Notes: generated by a model from the sequence alone, not told the origin. A stretch of 64,000 nucleotides of DNA from an uncultured Treponema sp. (GCF_946187725.1 NZ_CAMHSK010000006.1:60819-124818), one strand, 5' to 3'. Counted from the first letter of the stretch, positions 15,118 through 23,874 are shown. A program made the numbers and translations.

Positions 15118-15882
15118 TTAATTAAAAAACTGTCTTATTTTGTCGGCTTCGGCGTAGAACTGTTCGTCGAGTCTTGGCGGATTTTTTGTGAAATAAAGGA
15201 TTTGCTGAAGCTCATCAAGATTTCTCGGACCCCAGACAGGCACGACATTCTCAAACGGCAAAAAATACCCAAGCGCAAGCGGCAGATTCGTCAAAACACC
15301 ACCGCATAAAGGCTGCATCGCAATGAACCCGATGTCTTTCTCATAAAAACGCCGCGTAAGATTTTCGACGCTCTCAGGACAAAGCATATTGAAAGGAAAT
15401 TGAATCGTCTCCCAGCCCGCATCAGAATTAAGAACATGCTCAGCGGTTTCCATTGAGTCCGTCGCGATTCCAAAATGCCGGATAACACCGCTCTTTTTCA
15501 ATTCAATCAGTTTTTCCAGGATTTCAGAACCGTCATTGATTTTGGGCAGCGGATCAGGATTCTCAAGCTGATATAAATCAATATAACCTGTGCCAAGCGT
15601 ATGAAGACTTACATCAAGATCAATCGCAAGCTCACCACCATTACGAGGAGAACTCTTTGTGGCAAAAAACACATTCTCACGCACATCCGCAAGAGCCTTA
15701 CCAAGCCGTCTCTCACTTTCAGGCATCTGCGAAGAAGTATCAAAAAAATTCACGCCATCATCATAAGCCATGCGAATCATCTGATAAGCCACATCAGGAT
15801 CATCAATCTTTTCAAGCCTCTGCGCTCCAAAAGCCGTACGAGAAACAAGAAGATTTGATTTACCAAGAGCAATGTAGTCCAT
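15118..15882 (-). CDS. Aldo/keto reductase-family protein lacking catalytic residues
   Basis: 254 residues, somewhat short for the family (about 280-330). The start LGKSNLLVSRTAFGAQRL, the Asp of NFFDTSS, and the Lys of FFATK are conserved, and the NADP-binding end region is present in shortened form. However, the catalytic Tyr position reads SSQMPESE (Met instead of Tyr) and the catalytic His position reads LYQLENPD (Glu instead of His). Classical AKR chemistry is therefore unlikely; it may have another activity or a regulatory role. A minus-strand TATAAT lies 11 bases before the ATG. It lies between two copies of the intergenic repeat family. Confidence 0.85.
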   Translation of the reverse strand: MDYIALGKSNLLVSRTAFGAQRLEKIDDPDVAYQMIRMAYDDGVNFFDTSSQMPESERRLGKALADVRENVFFATKSSPRNGGELAIDLDVSLHTLGTGYIDLYQLENPDPLPKINDGSEILEKLIELKKSGVIRHFGIATDSMETAEHVLNSDAGWETIQFPFNMLCPESVENLTRRFYEKDIGFIAMQPLCGGVLTNLPLALGYFLPFENVVPVWGPRNLDELQQILYFTKNPPRLDEQFYAEADKIRQFFN

Positions 15883-15961
15883 AAAGTGAAAGAATTATAG
15901 CATAAAAACGGAAAGAGGGAAATGGATTAGTTTTCAGAGGCTTTTGCAAGCAGACACAAGC

Positions 15962-16080
15962 GTTAGGGATTGTAGGGGCAGCCCAAGGGCTGTTCCGGAG
16001 CGACAGCGTAGGAATGGAGTGCGAAAGCACGGAACCCCGGAAAGCCCGACCCGCACATAGTGCGGGGGACGCCCCAACAA
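15962..16080 (+). repeat. Dispersed covarying-hairpin repeat, copy B
   Basis: Order: GTTAGGGATTGTAGGGGC, hairpin CAGCCC-AA-GGGCTG, GCGTAGGAA, hairpin GTGC-GAAA-GCAC, GGAACCCCGGAAAGCCCG, hairpin CCCGCAC-ATA-GTGCGGG, GACGCCCCA. Compared with copies A and C the connecting strings are conserved and the stems are different but fully paired. Confidence 0.8.
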
Positions 16081-16155
16081 AACTGCCACCTGCTAACTTT
16101 CCTCATTTTCTTCAATCAACTTTAAACTTCCCCTGCATTTTGCTATACTTTCGGC

Positions 16156-16523
16156 ATGGTTATTGTATTAAAGAAAGACATTTCTACTTCAGAAAAAGAA
16201 AATATAAAGTCTCTTCTGGCGGCTCGGTCGCTTAACTCCAAAAACTTTTCAATATGGAGAATCCACAGTCGATTTATGTTTGGGAAGACTCCAAGAAAAA
16301 AGTTCTTCCCCGCCTTGATAACCTTGTGTTGCTGGCAAAACTCTACAAAGTTTCAATAGATGAACTTATAATAGTAGAAAATATAACACAGGATTGTACC
16401 GCTGTTCGTGAACCGTGCTCGCCGTTTGGAGTCACACAAGAAACCCTAACTCTCATCAGGCAGAACTCAAGCAAGAAAGTGCTCAGTGCTTTAGGAAGTT
16501 TTTTCAAGTGCGATCTGTTTTGA
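16156..16523 (+). pseudogene. Mosaic remnant: aroF-like start joined to an XRE-type fragment
   Basis: The first 26 codons (MVIVLKKDISTSEKENIKSL...) closely match the start of the DAHP synthase fusion at 17255 (MVIVLKNGISESEKSSIKNL), and the TATACT/ATG spacing upstream is the same. After about 16235 the reading switches. In another frame (from 16254) the residues YVWEDSKKKVLPRLDNLVLL and AKLYKVSIDELIIVEN resemble the C-terminal half of an XRE HTH domain without its N-terminal half. Neither piece is a complete gene, so this is probably recombination debris between two intergenic repeats. A short XRE-derived protein cannot be excluded. Confidence 0.6.
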
Positions 16524-16599
16524 TTCGCTATTACCTGTTAGGTGCATCTTGGAAGAAACTTATTCTTCACAAGAATAATGCTTGCACAAAGCTAAAAAC

Positions 16600-16627
16600 T
16601 TGACTGTTTGCTTTTTTTTTGTATAGT
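16600..16627 (+). promoter_or_regulatory. Promoter of the TRL lipoprotein gene
   Basis: TTGACT (16600-16605) and TATAGT (16622-16627), 16-base spacer. The start codon is 29 bases further on with AGGAG in between, a conventional leadered arrangement. Confidence 0.75.
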
Positions 16628-16655
16628 AAATAATATTTTCAATCAGGAGTAAAAA

Positions 16656-16934
16656 ATGAAAAAACTTTTTACAATCGCAACTGCAGTTTTGGCTCTTGCT
16701 TTTATATCATGTGCATCTTACCGACCGGTTGCTGCCGGCCCAGGTAAGGTAGGTTCTAAGCATGGTGAGGCTACAAGCGCAAATCTTCTCGGATTCATTC
16801 CGTTGGGGGGCGATAATACAATGCTTAGGGCTGCGCAGAACGGTGGAATCGAGCATATCGCTACTGTTGATCAGAAATATTTCTCCCTTCTTGGTATTTA
16901 CACATCTGTAACAACAATCGTAACAGGAGAATAA
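16656..16934 (+). CDS. TRL-family lipoprotein
   Basis: 92 residues. Signal peptide with lipobox FISC (Cys19), then the TRL-like pattern: VGSKHGEATSANLLGFIPLG, AAQNGGIEHIATVDQKYFS and a C-terminal hydrophobic ILGIYTSVTTIVTGE strand. TRL-like proteins are small outer- or inner-membrane lipoproteins of unknown function, common in spirochaetes and proteobacteria. A consensus promoter and AGGAG precede it. It stands alone between the pseudogene and a repeat-filled gap. Confidence 0.88.
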   Translation: MKKLFTIATAVLALAFISCASYRPVAAGPGKVGSKHGEATSANLLGFIPLGGDNTMLRAAQNGGIEHIATVDQKYFSLLGIYTSVTTIVTGE

Positions 16935-16972
16935 TTTTACAGCATTCTTACGCAAAAAATGCTTCCGAACTT

Positions 16973-17030
16973 GAAGTGTACCCTAAAAGTTGATATGCAC
17001 GTATCACATTTTTGGAGGTACACTTTTTTT
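16973..17030 (+). repeat. Short inverted-repeat unit, related to the toxin-antitoxin flanks
   Basis: GAAGTGTACC (16973-16982) and GGTACACTT (17017-17025) face each other. CTAAAAGTTGA follows the left arm and TTTTATGG the right. The same parts occur around the antitoxin RNA: GAAGTGTAC at 4111, CTAAAAGTTGA at 4128, GGTACACTTCATTTATGG near 4238. It may be the ends of a small mobile unit or an IS3-type end fragment; no transposase is present. Confidence 0.45.
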
Positions 17031-17056
17031 ATGGATAAAGTTAATCTAGAAAAATC

Positions 17057-17165
17057 CCAGCGTTAGGCTATGTAGCCCCTTTAGTTGCCAGCTTGCTGGC
17101 AATGAGCGTGAGCGAAGGGCGGAACAGCCGACGGCTTTAGCCGTAACGCCCATCGTTCTCGGCGT
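17057..17165 (+). repeat. Dispersed covarying-hairpin repeat, diverged copy D
   Basis: Starts GCGTTAGG, has CCTTTAGTTGCC, TTGCCAGC-TT-GCTGGCAA as a strong hairpin, GGGCGGAACAGCCG, and the final hairpin ACGGCT-TT-AGCCGT followed by AACGCCCA as in copies B and C. Together with the unit at 16973-17030 it fills the 320-base gap before the DAHP synthase fusion gene. Confidence 0.65.
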
Positions 17166-17254
17166 TACTTTTGAACGCCCGAAAAATCCATCACCAAATT
17201 TTCAACCTTTATTTTCTCTTCAATCTTTTTCTGATTTCTGCTATAATCTTTTGC

Positions 17255-19183
17255 ATGGTTATCGTACTTAAGAACGGAATTAGCGAAAGTGAAAAATCCA
17301 GCATTAAAAATCTTCTTACGGAGCGTAAGTTTAAAATAAATGAGCTTAAGGGCGAGGAAAGCACTGTTTTTGCGGCGGTCGGTAAGCTTAGCATGGATAT
17401 TCGTGAGGTTGAGGTGCTTCCGGGCGTCGATAAGGTTATTCCGATTTCTAAGCCTTACAAAATGGCAAGCCGAGAGTTCAAGCCGGAGAACAGCATCGTT
17501 GAGATTCCCAACAACCGCGGGCAGATTATCCGCGTCGGTGGCAGCCGTCTCGTTGCGATTGCGGGGCCTTGTGCTGTCGAGAGTCGTCAGCAGATGCTTG
17601 ATGCGGCAAAGGCTGTAGCTAGCAGCGGTGCTACTATGCTTCGTGGCGGTGCTTACAAACCTCGCACTTCTCCTTATTCTTTCCAGGGGCTGGGCGAAGA
17701 GGGCTTGAAGTATCTCAAAGAGGCTGGTGAAAAATACGGTCTTCCTGTTGTCACTGAGATTGTCGCCTCAGAATACATCCCTGTGATGAAGGATTATGTT
17801 GATGTTTATCAGGTCGGTGCGCGAAACATGCAGAACTTTGAGCTTTTGAAACGGCTCGGTGCGCTCGGAAAGCCTGTCATCTTAAAGCGTGGTCTTTCCG
17901 CAACTATCGAAGAATGGCTCATGAGTGCGGAATATCTTCTTTCTTCTGGCACTGACCGCGTTATTTTGTGCGAGCGCGGTATCCGTACTTACGAAAAGGC
18001 AACGCGCAATACTCTTGATTTGAGCGCGATTCCTGTTCTTCGCAGCATGACTCACCTTCCGATTATCGTTGATCCAAGCCATGCGCTTGGAGTGCGTGAC
18101 AAGATTCCGCCGATGGCTCTTGCGTCGATTGCGGCAGGGGCAGACGGTATCATCGTTGAGGTTCACTGTCACCCAGAACAGGCTCTTTCGGATGCGGCTC
18201 AGGCTCTCTACCCTGCCCAGTTCGACAAAATCATGCGCGATATTGAGTCTCTTGCTCCTGTCATGGGCAAGGAAGTCGCTCACATCCGCTCGGCTGAGTC
18301 TCAGAAAAAGGCAAACGCCGAAAAAGTCACTCACAAAAAGCCAATATGCGTTTTCTCAGGCATGAAGGGTGCTTACGCGGAACAGGCAATCGAAAATTTC
18401 TTTGAGGATTGTGTTGAAGCTCAGGCTGTCGATTCTTTCGATGAGATTTTCCAGGCTGTCGTTGACGGAAAGGCTGATTACGGTATGGTTCCAATCGAAA
18501 ACTCAACGGCTGGCTCGGTCTACAATAACTACGACAATCTCACCCGTTACGAAGATATTTCGATTGTCGGTGCGCTTACTTTGCGGATTCAGCACTCGCT
18601 TTTGGGCGTTAAGGGTTCTACTCTCGAATCAATCAAAAATGTCTACTCTCACCCGCAGGGATTGAGTCAGTGTTCTAATTTCCTTCGTAATCAAAAATGG
18701 CATGAAGTGGACACGGTTTCAACTGCAACTGCGGCAAGTCTCGTTGCAGAAAAAGGCTCTGTCGAAAATGCGGCAATCTGTAATGCACGCAACGCAAAGA
18801 TTTACGGTCTTGAAGTGCTCAAAGAAGGAATCCAGAACGAGCAGAATAACTACACGCGCTTCGTTGTGATTGCTGCAAATCATATCGAAGAGCCAGTTGG
18901 TCAGTGGGGCGAGCAAAAGCCGAACATGGCAAGTTTTGTCTTCACTACAAAGAATGAAGCCGGTGCCCTTTACGATGCACTTGGCATATTCAAAAATGCG
19001 AATTTGAGCATGAACCGTCTCGAATCGCGCCCAATCGCCGGAAAGCCGTGGAAATACTGGTTCTACTGCGATGTCGTAATTCCAAGCGAATGTGAAAATC
19101 CTGTGGAAATGATTACAGATTTCAGCGATAAATTAAAAACTGTCGCCGAAGATGTCAGAATTCTTGGTGTTTATGCAGAATAA
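17255..19183 (+). CDS. Fused DAHP synthase - prephenate dehydratase
   Basis: 642 residues. Residues 1-70 form the small ferredoxin-like domain of AroF/AroG type I-beta enzymes. About 90-335 is the DAHP synthase barrel, with GPCAVES (104-110), GGAYKPRTSPYSFQG, ILKRG and VDPSHALG. After a linker (about 340-362) comes prephenate dehydratase (KPICVFSGMKGAYAEQA, VPIENSTAGSV, and the catalytic-site NNYTRF) and a C-terminal ACT domain with ESRP, the phenylalanine-sensing motif. It would carry out the first step of the shikimate pathway and the prephenate to phenylpyruvate step; chorismate mutase is absent. The ATG at 17255 is chosen because TATAAT (17242-17247) ends seven bases before it and upstream residues do not fit the family. 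Confidence 0.9.
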   Translation: MVIVLKNGISESEKSSIKNLLTERKFKINELKGEESTVFAAVGKLSMDIREVEVLPGVDKVIPISKPYKMASREFKPENSIVEIPNNRGQIIRVGGSRLVAIAGPCAVESRQQMLDAAKAVASSGATMLRGGAYKPRTSPYSFQGLGEEGLKYLKEAGEKYGLPVVTEIVASEYIPVMKDYVDVYQVGARNMQNFELLKRLGALGKPVILKRGLSATIEEWLMSAEYLLSSGTDRVILCERGIRTYEKATRNTLDLSAIPVLRSMTHLPIIVDPSHALGVRDKIPPMALASIAAGADGIIVEVHCHPEQALSDAAQALYPAQFDKIMRDIESLAPVMGKEVAHIRSAESQKKANAEKVTHKKPICVFSGMKGAYAEQAIENFFEDCVEAQAVDSFDEIFQAVVDGKADYGMVPIENSTAGSVYNNYDNLTRYEDISIVGALTLRIQHSLLGVKGSTLESIKNVYSHPQGLSQCSNFLRNQKWHEVDTVSTATAASLVAEKGSVENAAICNARNAKIYGLEVLKEGIQNEQNNYTRFVVIAANHIEEPVGQWGEQKPNMASFVFTTKNEAGALYDALGIFKNANLSMNRLESRPIAGKPWKYWFYCDVVIPSECENPVEMITDFSDKLKTVAEDVRILGVYAE

Positions 19184-19186
19184 AAA

Positions 19187-19230
19187 AAATCTGTTCGGAA
19201 TCTCATAACGAGCAAAATCCGAACAGATTT
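19187..19230. terminator. Convergent intrinsic terminator
   Basis: AAATCTGTTCGGA (19187-19199) pairs with TCCGAACAGATTT (19218-19230). The U-tract is on the minus strand, serving the Gld-type operon; the plus strand gene ends into the same hairpin. Confidence 0.88.
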
Positions 19231-19237
19231 AAGGAAT

Positions 19238-19816
19238 CTAGTTTATAACAGCACCTGCCTCTTCAGGAGTGTTTTCCTGTGCGGCAGGTTCTTCTTTTTT
19301 AGGAGCTTTAAGTTCGTCTGCTTTTACAGACAGGCGCTGACGAAGCGCACCACTTGCAAGATAGATTTCATTTTTTCCGTTAACCCGGATATAATTTTGC
19401 TGACCATTTGCAGCATCCTTTCCGACTTCAAGCAAAAGATATTCCTTGCCGTTATCACTTACTTTTGCAGTGATTTTTTGTCCGTCTGTAAATCCATAGC
19501 GCTCAATCGCGTCCTCACTTGATGAACTTGAAATCACGCTCAAAGTTTTGATTGAACGGAGCGCTTCAGAAATCAACTTTGCCTTTCCAGAATCAGCTTC
19601 TTCATCACCGACTTTCCAGAAATCGCCGTAGCGTTTGAGCAAAATTGAGCCATTATCATTAGAAGTAATTTCGATTGTGTCAAAAGTCTTGTCAACAACA
19701 AAATCCTTTACCGAAGAGCGGCTTCCTGCAATCACCTGCAGGATATAAATCAAAGCCAAAATGACTACACCGCCCGCGAGTATTGCTTTTCTAAGCATCA
19801 GTTTATTCTTAATCAT
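19238..19816 (-). CDS. DUF4340-type anchored protein of the Gld-like ABC operon
   Basis: 192 residues. One N-terminal TM segment (about 10-30) is followed by an exported domain with beta-strand-rich text (DTIEITSNDNGSILLKRYGD, FWKVGDEEADSGKAKLISEA), the pattern of DUF4340 proteins, and an Ala/Glu/Pro tail. DUF4340 genes regularly follow gldG-like genes, as here (gap 52 bases). It probably sits in the inner membrane next to the ABC exporter; the substrate of these systems is unknown outside gliding bacteria. Last gene of the minus-strand operon 23736-19238. Confidence 0.8.
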   Translation of the reverse strand: MIKNKLMLRKAILAGGVVILALIYILQVIAGSRSSVKDFVVDKTFDTIEITSNDNGSILLKRYGDFWKVGDEEADSGKAKLISEALRSIKTLSVISSSSSEDAIERYGFTDGQKITAKVSDNGKEYLLLEVGKDAANGQQNYIRVNGKNEIYLASGALRQRLSVKADELKAPKKEEPAAQENTPEEAGAVIN

Positions 19817-19868
19817 TTTTCTGTCTCCAAAAGCATTTTAATTGAAATCTGAAAACTTAATCAGCAGT

Positions 19869-21986
19869 TTACTGTTTTCCGTTTTCAATTCGTGAATCAT
19901 TAGGATTGTACCTTTCACGAATGGCTCGTTTCTTTGCCTTGATTTTCAACAAAACGCACAAACCAGCAAGAGCAACAAGTACGACCAGTCCGATTTCATT
20001 GAAATACTTGGCAACATTCGATGCGGCAACGCTCTTAACAGTGAGGGTGTTCAAAGACAGGCCCTTTGTTCGCATTGTACACAAATCCTCTTCGCCATTC
20101 AGATAGTCAACGGCATTTCGAACGAACATTGAAACCGGCTGAGTACCTTCCGCATCAATAAGCTGTGCATTGTTCATGAGGGCAATGTGTCCGCCACCAA
20201 GAATTGAGCTTCCAATTACGATGATTTTTCCGTTCTGAACAGATTTTGAAAGATGCTCGCTTGAAGAAATTGAATTTTCGTCCGAAGAAGCCTTTGAATC
20301 TGCCTTTTTAGCTTTATCTTCTTCTTTTGGCTCTTCAGCAGGTTTTGCCGCAAAGGCAGAAGAGAATTTTCCTTCAACTAGAACCGCAAGATTTTCGCTC
20401 GCCATAGTAGATTTGTCGCTTGGCACTGAAATAAATCTTGGATCCGCACTGATATTCGATTCGACAGTCCATGATTCTTTTGATGATTTTGCAAGAACGG
20501 TGACTTTGGCATCTTTGTTTTCTTTTGCCGCGCTAACATCAATCGGGGCATTCTGGAAGAAAATTACATAGCCAAGATTTTTTGTAACCGGACTTTTCTG
20601 ATCAAGAGTGTCTTTCTGCATCATCGGTGCAAAATAGAAATTCAATTTTCCGTACTGCCTGTCGGTCTGAGAGAAACAATTCAAATCGTAAACATATTTT
20701 TTGCCAACTGAAATACCGTACTTTTCAAGATTCTTTTCGAGACCGGTATTGATTGGTGTGTAAGTCGGTGCAGAATATGGATTTGCCTGTTTTTCATCAA
20801 ATGGATCAAGGAAAACAAGAAGATTTCCGCCCCTAAGCACATACTGGTCGATTTTATAAAGTTCTGAATCTGTAAATGAAGATTTCGGACCATCGATAAT
20901 CACGCTCGAAAGGCTCTGAGGAATGTCGCTTTCGGCAAGATTGATTTCTTTGAGCGTATAGCGGTCAGAAATAAGATTTGCGAAGCGTGCAGAACCAATC
21001 TGCTCATCTTTAAAATCAAGCTCACCGTGACCAGTGATGTATCCGATTTCCTGTGATTTTGAAACGAGAGATTTGAGGCTTTCTTCGATTTGAGAGCCAA
21101 GGTTATCAAGACCGACAATCATGTTTCGTCCGAAAAAGTCGCGGCTCATTTTTACTGGGAAAACAGTGAATTTTTCGCCATATTCAAGCACAAGACCGAT
21201 AGCGCCAGTTCCCTGACCTAATTTTGGATCATTCCAGTTAAGGCTCTGAATACCATATTTTTCGACAAGACCAGGAATGTCTTCTGAGGCAGGATCTACG
21301 CTTTCAAAAGAGATTCTGTTTTTATTTTTCTTATTGATTTCTGAATATGCTGCACGGACTTCATCAGCAATCTGATTGAAACCAATGATTTTGAAATCAG
21401 CGAGTTTTTTTGTAGCGTAAAGAGTAAGTTTTACATCCCCTGTAAGACCTGCAAGTGCACTCGTTGTAGAAACCATGTTTGAAATTGTGGTCGTGATTCG
21501 ATATTCGAGACCGTCAGTTGAAGTGAGGGAGTCAAGCGTTTCAATTCGGTCTGCATAAAGAAGAACGATTCCCATCCATACGCGTTTTACGCCAACTTCA
21601 TTGTTTTTAAGTTCCTGAATCTGAATCTGATTCAAGCCATAGTCACGAGCCGATTTTTCATTCTCAGGCTTTTTCATGTCAAGGAATTCGTAAGAGAAAT
21701 TGCTGTTTGCGGCAGACTTATATTCAACAAGAATATCCTTGATGTACTGATAAACGCTGGAATACGGTGCGTTCAAGTTGTCAGAGAAAAAGACTTTTAC
21801 AGAAAGCGGCTCTTCAAGAGTCTTAACGACCTGTTCACTGCCCTTTGAAAGAGAATATGATTTTGGTTCAGTAAGGTCGATGCGGAAATATGCCCTTGAA
21901 ACAACAAGATTTGCAAAAATCAAAAGAAGAATAAATAAAAAGATGTCACTTTTAGGACTTTTTAGATATTTAATGAAATCTTTCAT
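19869..21986 (-). CDS. GldG-like ABC transporter auxiliary protein
   Basis: 705 residues. N-terminal TM (about 15-35), a large extracytoplasmic region typical of ABC_transp_aux/GldG (LTEPKSYSLSKGSEQVVKTL, EPLSVKVFFSDNLNAPYSSV, EIGYITGHGELDF, VIDGPKSSFTDSE, VFLDPFDE), a low-complexity Lys/Ala/Glu/Ser stretch near 575-600 and a C-terminal TM segment (about 665-685) followed by basic residues. It is the extracytoplasmic partner of the permease at 21992, five bases upstream. In Bacteroidota GldA/F/G are needed for gliding; homologues in spirochaetes have unknown cargo. Confidence 0.88.
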   Translation of the reverse strand: MKDFIKYLKSPKSDIFLFILLLIFANLVVSRAYFRIDLTEPKSYSLSKGSEQVVKTLEEPLSVKVFFSDNLNAPYSSVYQYIKDILVEYKSAANSNFSYEFLDMKKPENEKSARDYGLNQIQIQELKNNEVGVKRVWMGIVLLYADRIETLDSLTSTDGLEYRITTTISNMVSTTSALAGLTGDVKLTLYATKKLADFKIIGFNQIADEVRAAYSEINKKNKNRISFESVDPASEDIPGLVEKYGIQSLNWNDPKLGQGTGAIGLVLEYGEKFTVFPVKMSRDFFGRNMIVGLDNLGSQIEESLKSLVSKSQEIGYITGHGELDFKDEQIGSARFANLISDRYTLKEINLAESDIPQSLSSVIIDGPKSSFTDSELYKIDQYVLRGGNLLVFLDPFDEKQANPYSAPTYTPINTGLEKNLEKYGISVGKKYVYDLNCFSQTDRQYGKLNFYFAPMMQKDTLDQKSPVTKNLGYVIFFQNAPIDVSAAKENKDAKVTVLAKSSKESWTVESNISADPRFISVPSDKSTMASENLAVLVEGKFSSAFAAKPAEEPKEEDKAKKADSKASSDENSISSSEHLSKSVQNGKIIVIGSSILGGGHIALMNNAQLIDAEGTQPVSMFVRNAVDYLNGEEDLCTMRTKGLSLNTLTVKSVAASNVAKYFNEIGLVVLVALAGLCVLLKIKAKKRAIRERYNPNDSRIENGKQ

Positions 21987-21991
21987 GGTGA

Positions 21992-22717
21992 TTAACGAGC
22001 CTCCCCTGTTGATTTGAGTGATTCAACTGTCAAAACGAAGAAAATTGCAGAAAGTGATGCAAAATAGACGATATCACGCAAATCAATTATTCCACGAGAA
22101 ATTGATTCAAAATGGCTGTAAGCCGAGAAGAAATCAAAGAAAGCAACAACGCTTGCAGGCATAAAAATCAGGAAACTTGAAATCAAAGTGAACACGATAC
22201 AGATTGCGAACGCGATGAAAAAAGCAATAATCTGATTTTTTGTGAGGCTTGAAGCAAAAAGACCAATTGCAGAAAAAGAAGCAATGAGGAATAGTGCTCC
22301 AAGGTAGCCGCCAATCATCGGGCCTGCATCAGGTTTTCCGAAAATATAACAAGTGATTGCGTAAAAGAGCGTCGGAACAAGCATTACTGCCCCGGAAACA
22401 AAAGCCGCAAGGAATTTTCCTACGACAATTTCAAGCTCTGTAACTGGAAGTGTAAGCAGTGTTTCATAAGAACCGCTTCGTTTTTCTTCTGAAAGAAGAC
22501 GCATTGTAAGTGCCGGAATGAAGAACGAAAGCACAATCGGCAAAAGCCCGAAAAACTGCCTCAATTCCGCACGGTTATTCAGGAAGAATGTATTGAAGAA
22601 CAAAAATCCCGAAGCCAGCAAAAACAATCCGGTAACGATATAAGCAATCGGACTGGTAAAATATGCCTTTATTTCTCGCTTAAATATGATAATAGAAGAA
22701 TTTAACTTCTTATCCAT
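21992..22717 (-). CDS. ABC-2 type permease, GldF-like
   Basis: 241 residues with six TM segments. The start IIFKREIKAYFTSPIAYIV and the segment MRLLSEEKRSGSYETLLTLP are typical of GldF/NosY-type ABC-2 permeases. The ATG at 22717 is preferred, with GGAG eight bases upstream; an in-frame start further out would run into repeat-like sequence (GCTCACTGCTCACT strings around 22770-22795). It pairs with the ATPase at 22789-23736 and the GldG-like protein to form an exporter in the inner membrane. Confidence 0.9.
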   Translation of the reverse strand: MDKKLNSSIIIFKREIKAYFTSPIAYIVTGLFLLASGFLFFNTFFLNNRAELRQFFGLLPIVLSFFIPALTMRLLSEEKRSGSYETLLTLPVTELEIVVGKFLAAFVSGAVMLVPTLFYAITCYIFGKPDAGPMIGGYLGALFLIASFSAIGLFASSLTKNQIIAFFIAFAICIVFTLISSFLIFMPASVVAFFDFFSAYSHFESISRGIIDLRDIVYFASLSAIFFVLTVESLKSTGEAR

Positions 22718-22788
22718 TGTTTTACTCCATAATATTGAATTTTTAGTTAGCAGGTAGCAGTTATTTCCAACTGCACACTGCTCCCCGC

Positions 22789-23736
22789 TCACTGCTCACT
22801 TTCTATGGTTAAACCGTGGAAGATATCTTCGAGGCTGTTCTTTCGGATTGACAGTTCGTAGATAGTCCAGTTTTTCTCTGCACACAAGCGGAAAAGCTCA
22901 GGCCGGATTTCGCCGCCGTCTTTTGCACTTACGAGGAAAGAAACAGCATTTGGAGCCGCCTCGATTTTATCACCCTCTGTCGGCGTGCAAGAATCTACTA
23001 TATTAATAGAAGAAATTGACTCTTTTGCATCTTCTGCACTTACTCCGTCAAGCTGGATGAATACGGTTTCTGCGTGGCCGTAACGCTCGCGAAGTTCAAC
23101 AGTCGGGCTGTCCGCAACGACCTTGCCCTTAGAGATGATGATTACGCGACCGCAGAGCATTTCAACTTCGCTCAAAATATGTGTTGAAATGATTACAGTG
23201 CGGGTCTTTCCGATTTCACGGATTAAGTTTCGAACATCTTCGATTTGGTTCGGGTCAAGGCCGCTGGTTGGTTCATCAAGAATAAGAATTTCCGGGTCAT
23301 TCATGAGTGAGTGAGCAAGACCTACACGCTGCTTGTAACCGCGTGAAAGTTCGGAAATGTTTTTGTGCATTACTTCTTTGAGGCCACATTCTTCACAAAG
23401 TTTCGGGATTTTTTCATCAGGGTTCTGATTCTGCATGAGAGCGACATAGCGAAGGTATTCTTCGACAATCATGTCAGCATAAAGCGGAGCCGATTCAGGC
23501 ATGTAGCCAATTTTCTGCTTTGCTTCGACAGGATTTTTTTCGATGTCGAGCCCGTCAATCAAAATCGTACCGCTGGTTGGTTTAAAGAAGCCGGTAATCA
23601 TACGCATTGTTGTTGATTTACCTGCACCGTTTGGTCCTAAAAGACCGACAATTTGACCGGTAGGAATTGAAAAGCTTACATCGTCGACAGCTTTGAATTC
23701 CCCGAATCGTTTGGAAACATGAGATACTTCAATCAT
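22789..23736 (-). CDS. ABC transporter ATP-binding protein, GldA-like
   Basis: 315 residues. Walker A GLLGPNGAGKST, Q-loop GYMPESAPLYADM, signature LSRGYKQRVGLAHSL, Walker B ILILDEPTSGLD and switch His in STHILSEVE are all intact. The C-terminal extension of about 90 residues is the DUF4162-like tail seen in GldA/CcmA-type ATPases. It powers the permease encoded next in the operon. AAGGAAAAAT-type sequence precedes the ATG. First gene of the four-gene minus-strand operon. Confidence 0.93.
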   Translation of the reverse strand: MIEVSHVSKRFGEFKAVDDVSFSIPTGQIVGLLGPNGAGKSTTMRMITGFFKPTSGTILIDGLDIEKNPVEAKQKIGYMPESAPLYADMIVEEYLRYVALMQNQNPDEKIPKLCEECGLKEVMHKNISELSRGYKQRVGLAHSLMNDPEILILDEPTSGLDPNQIEDVRNLIREIGKTRTVIISTHILSEVEMLCGRVIIISKGKVVADSPTVELRERYGHAETVFIQLDGVSAEDAKESISSINIVDSCTPTEGDKIEAAPNAVSFLVSAKDGGEIRPELFRLCAEKNWTIYELSIRKNSLEDIFHGLTIESEQ

Positions 23737-23874
23737 TTTTGAGATTTTTCCTTTTTTAAGTTCGTAATATTAAAAACAAGATGCAGTGAATAAGTTATAC
23801 TTTTTTTTAGAAAAATTCAATTTATTTAATACATACGAGCCGTGAATCCTAACGAATATGCGATTTCTCTTTTT

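Noticed and set aside
16973..17060. Intact IS3-family element
   Set aside because: Only end-like sequences are seen; there is no transposase frame, so it was recorded as a short inverted-repeat unit.
17171..17254. Upstream start of the DAHP synthase fusion
   Set aside because: The extra 28 residues lie before the -10 box that fits the ATG at 17255 and do not resemble the family.
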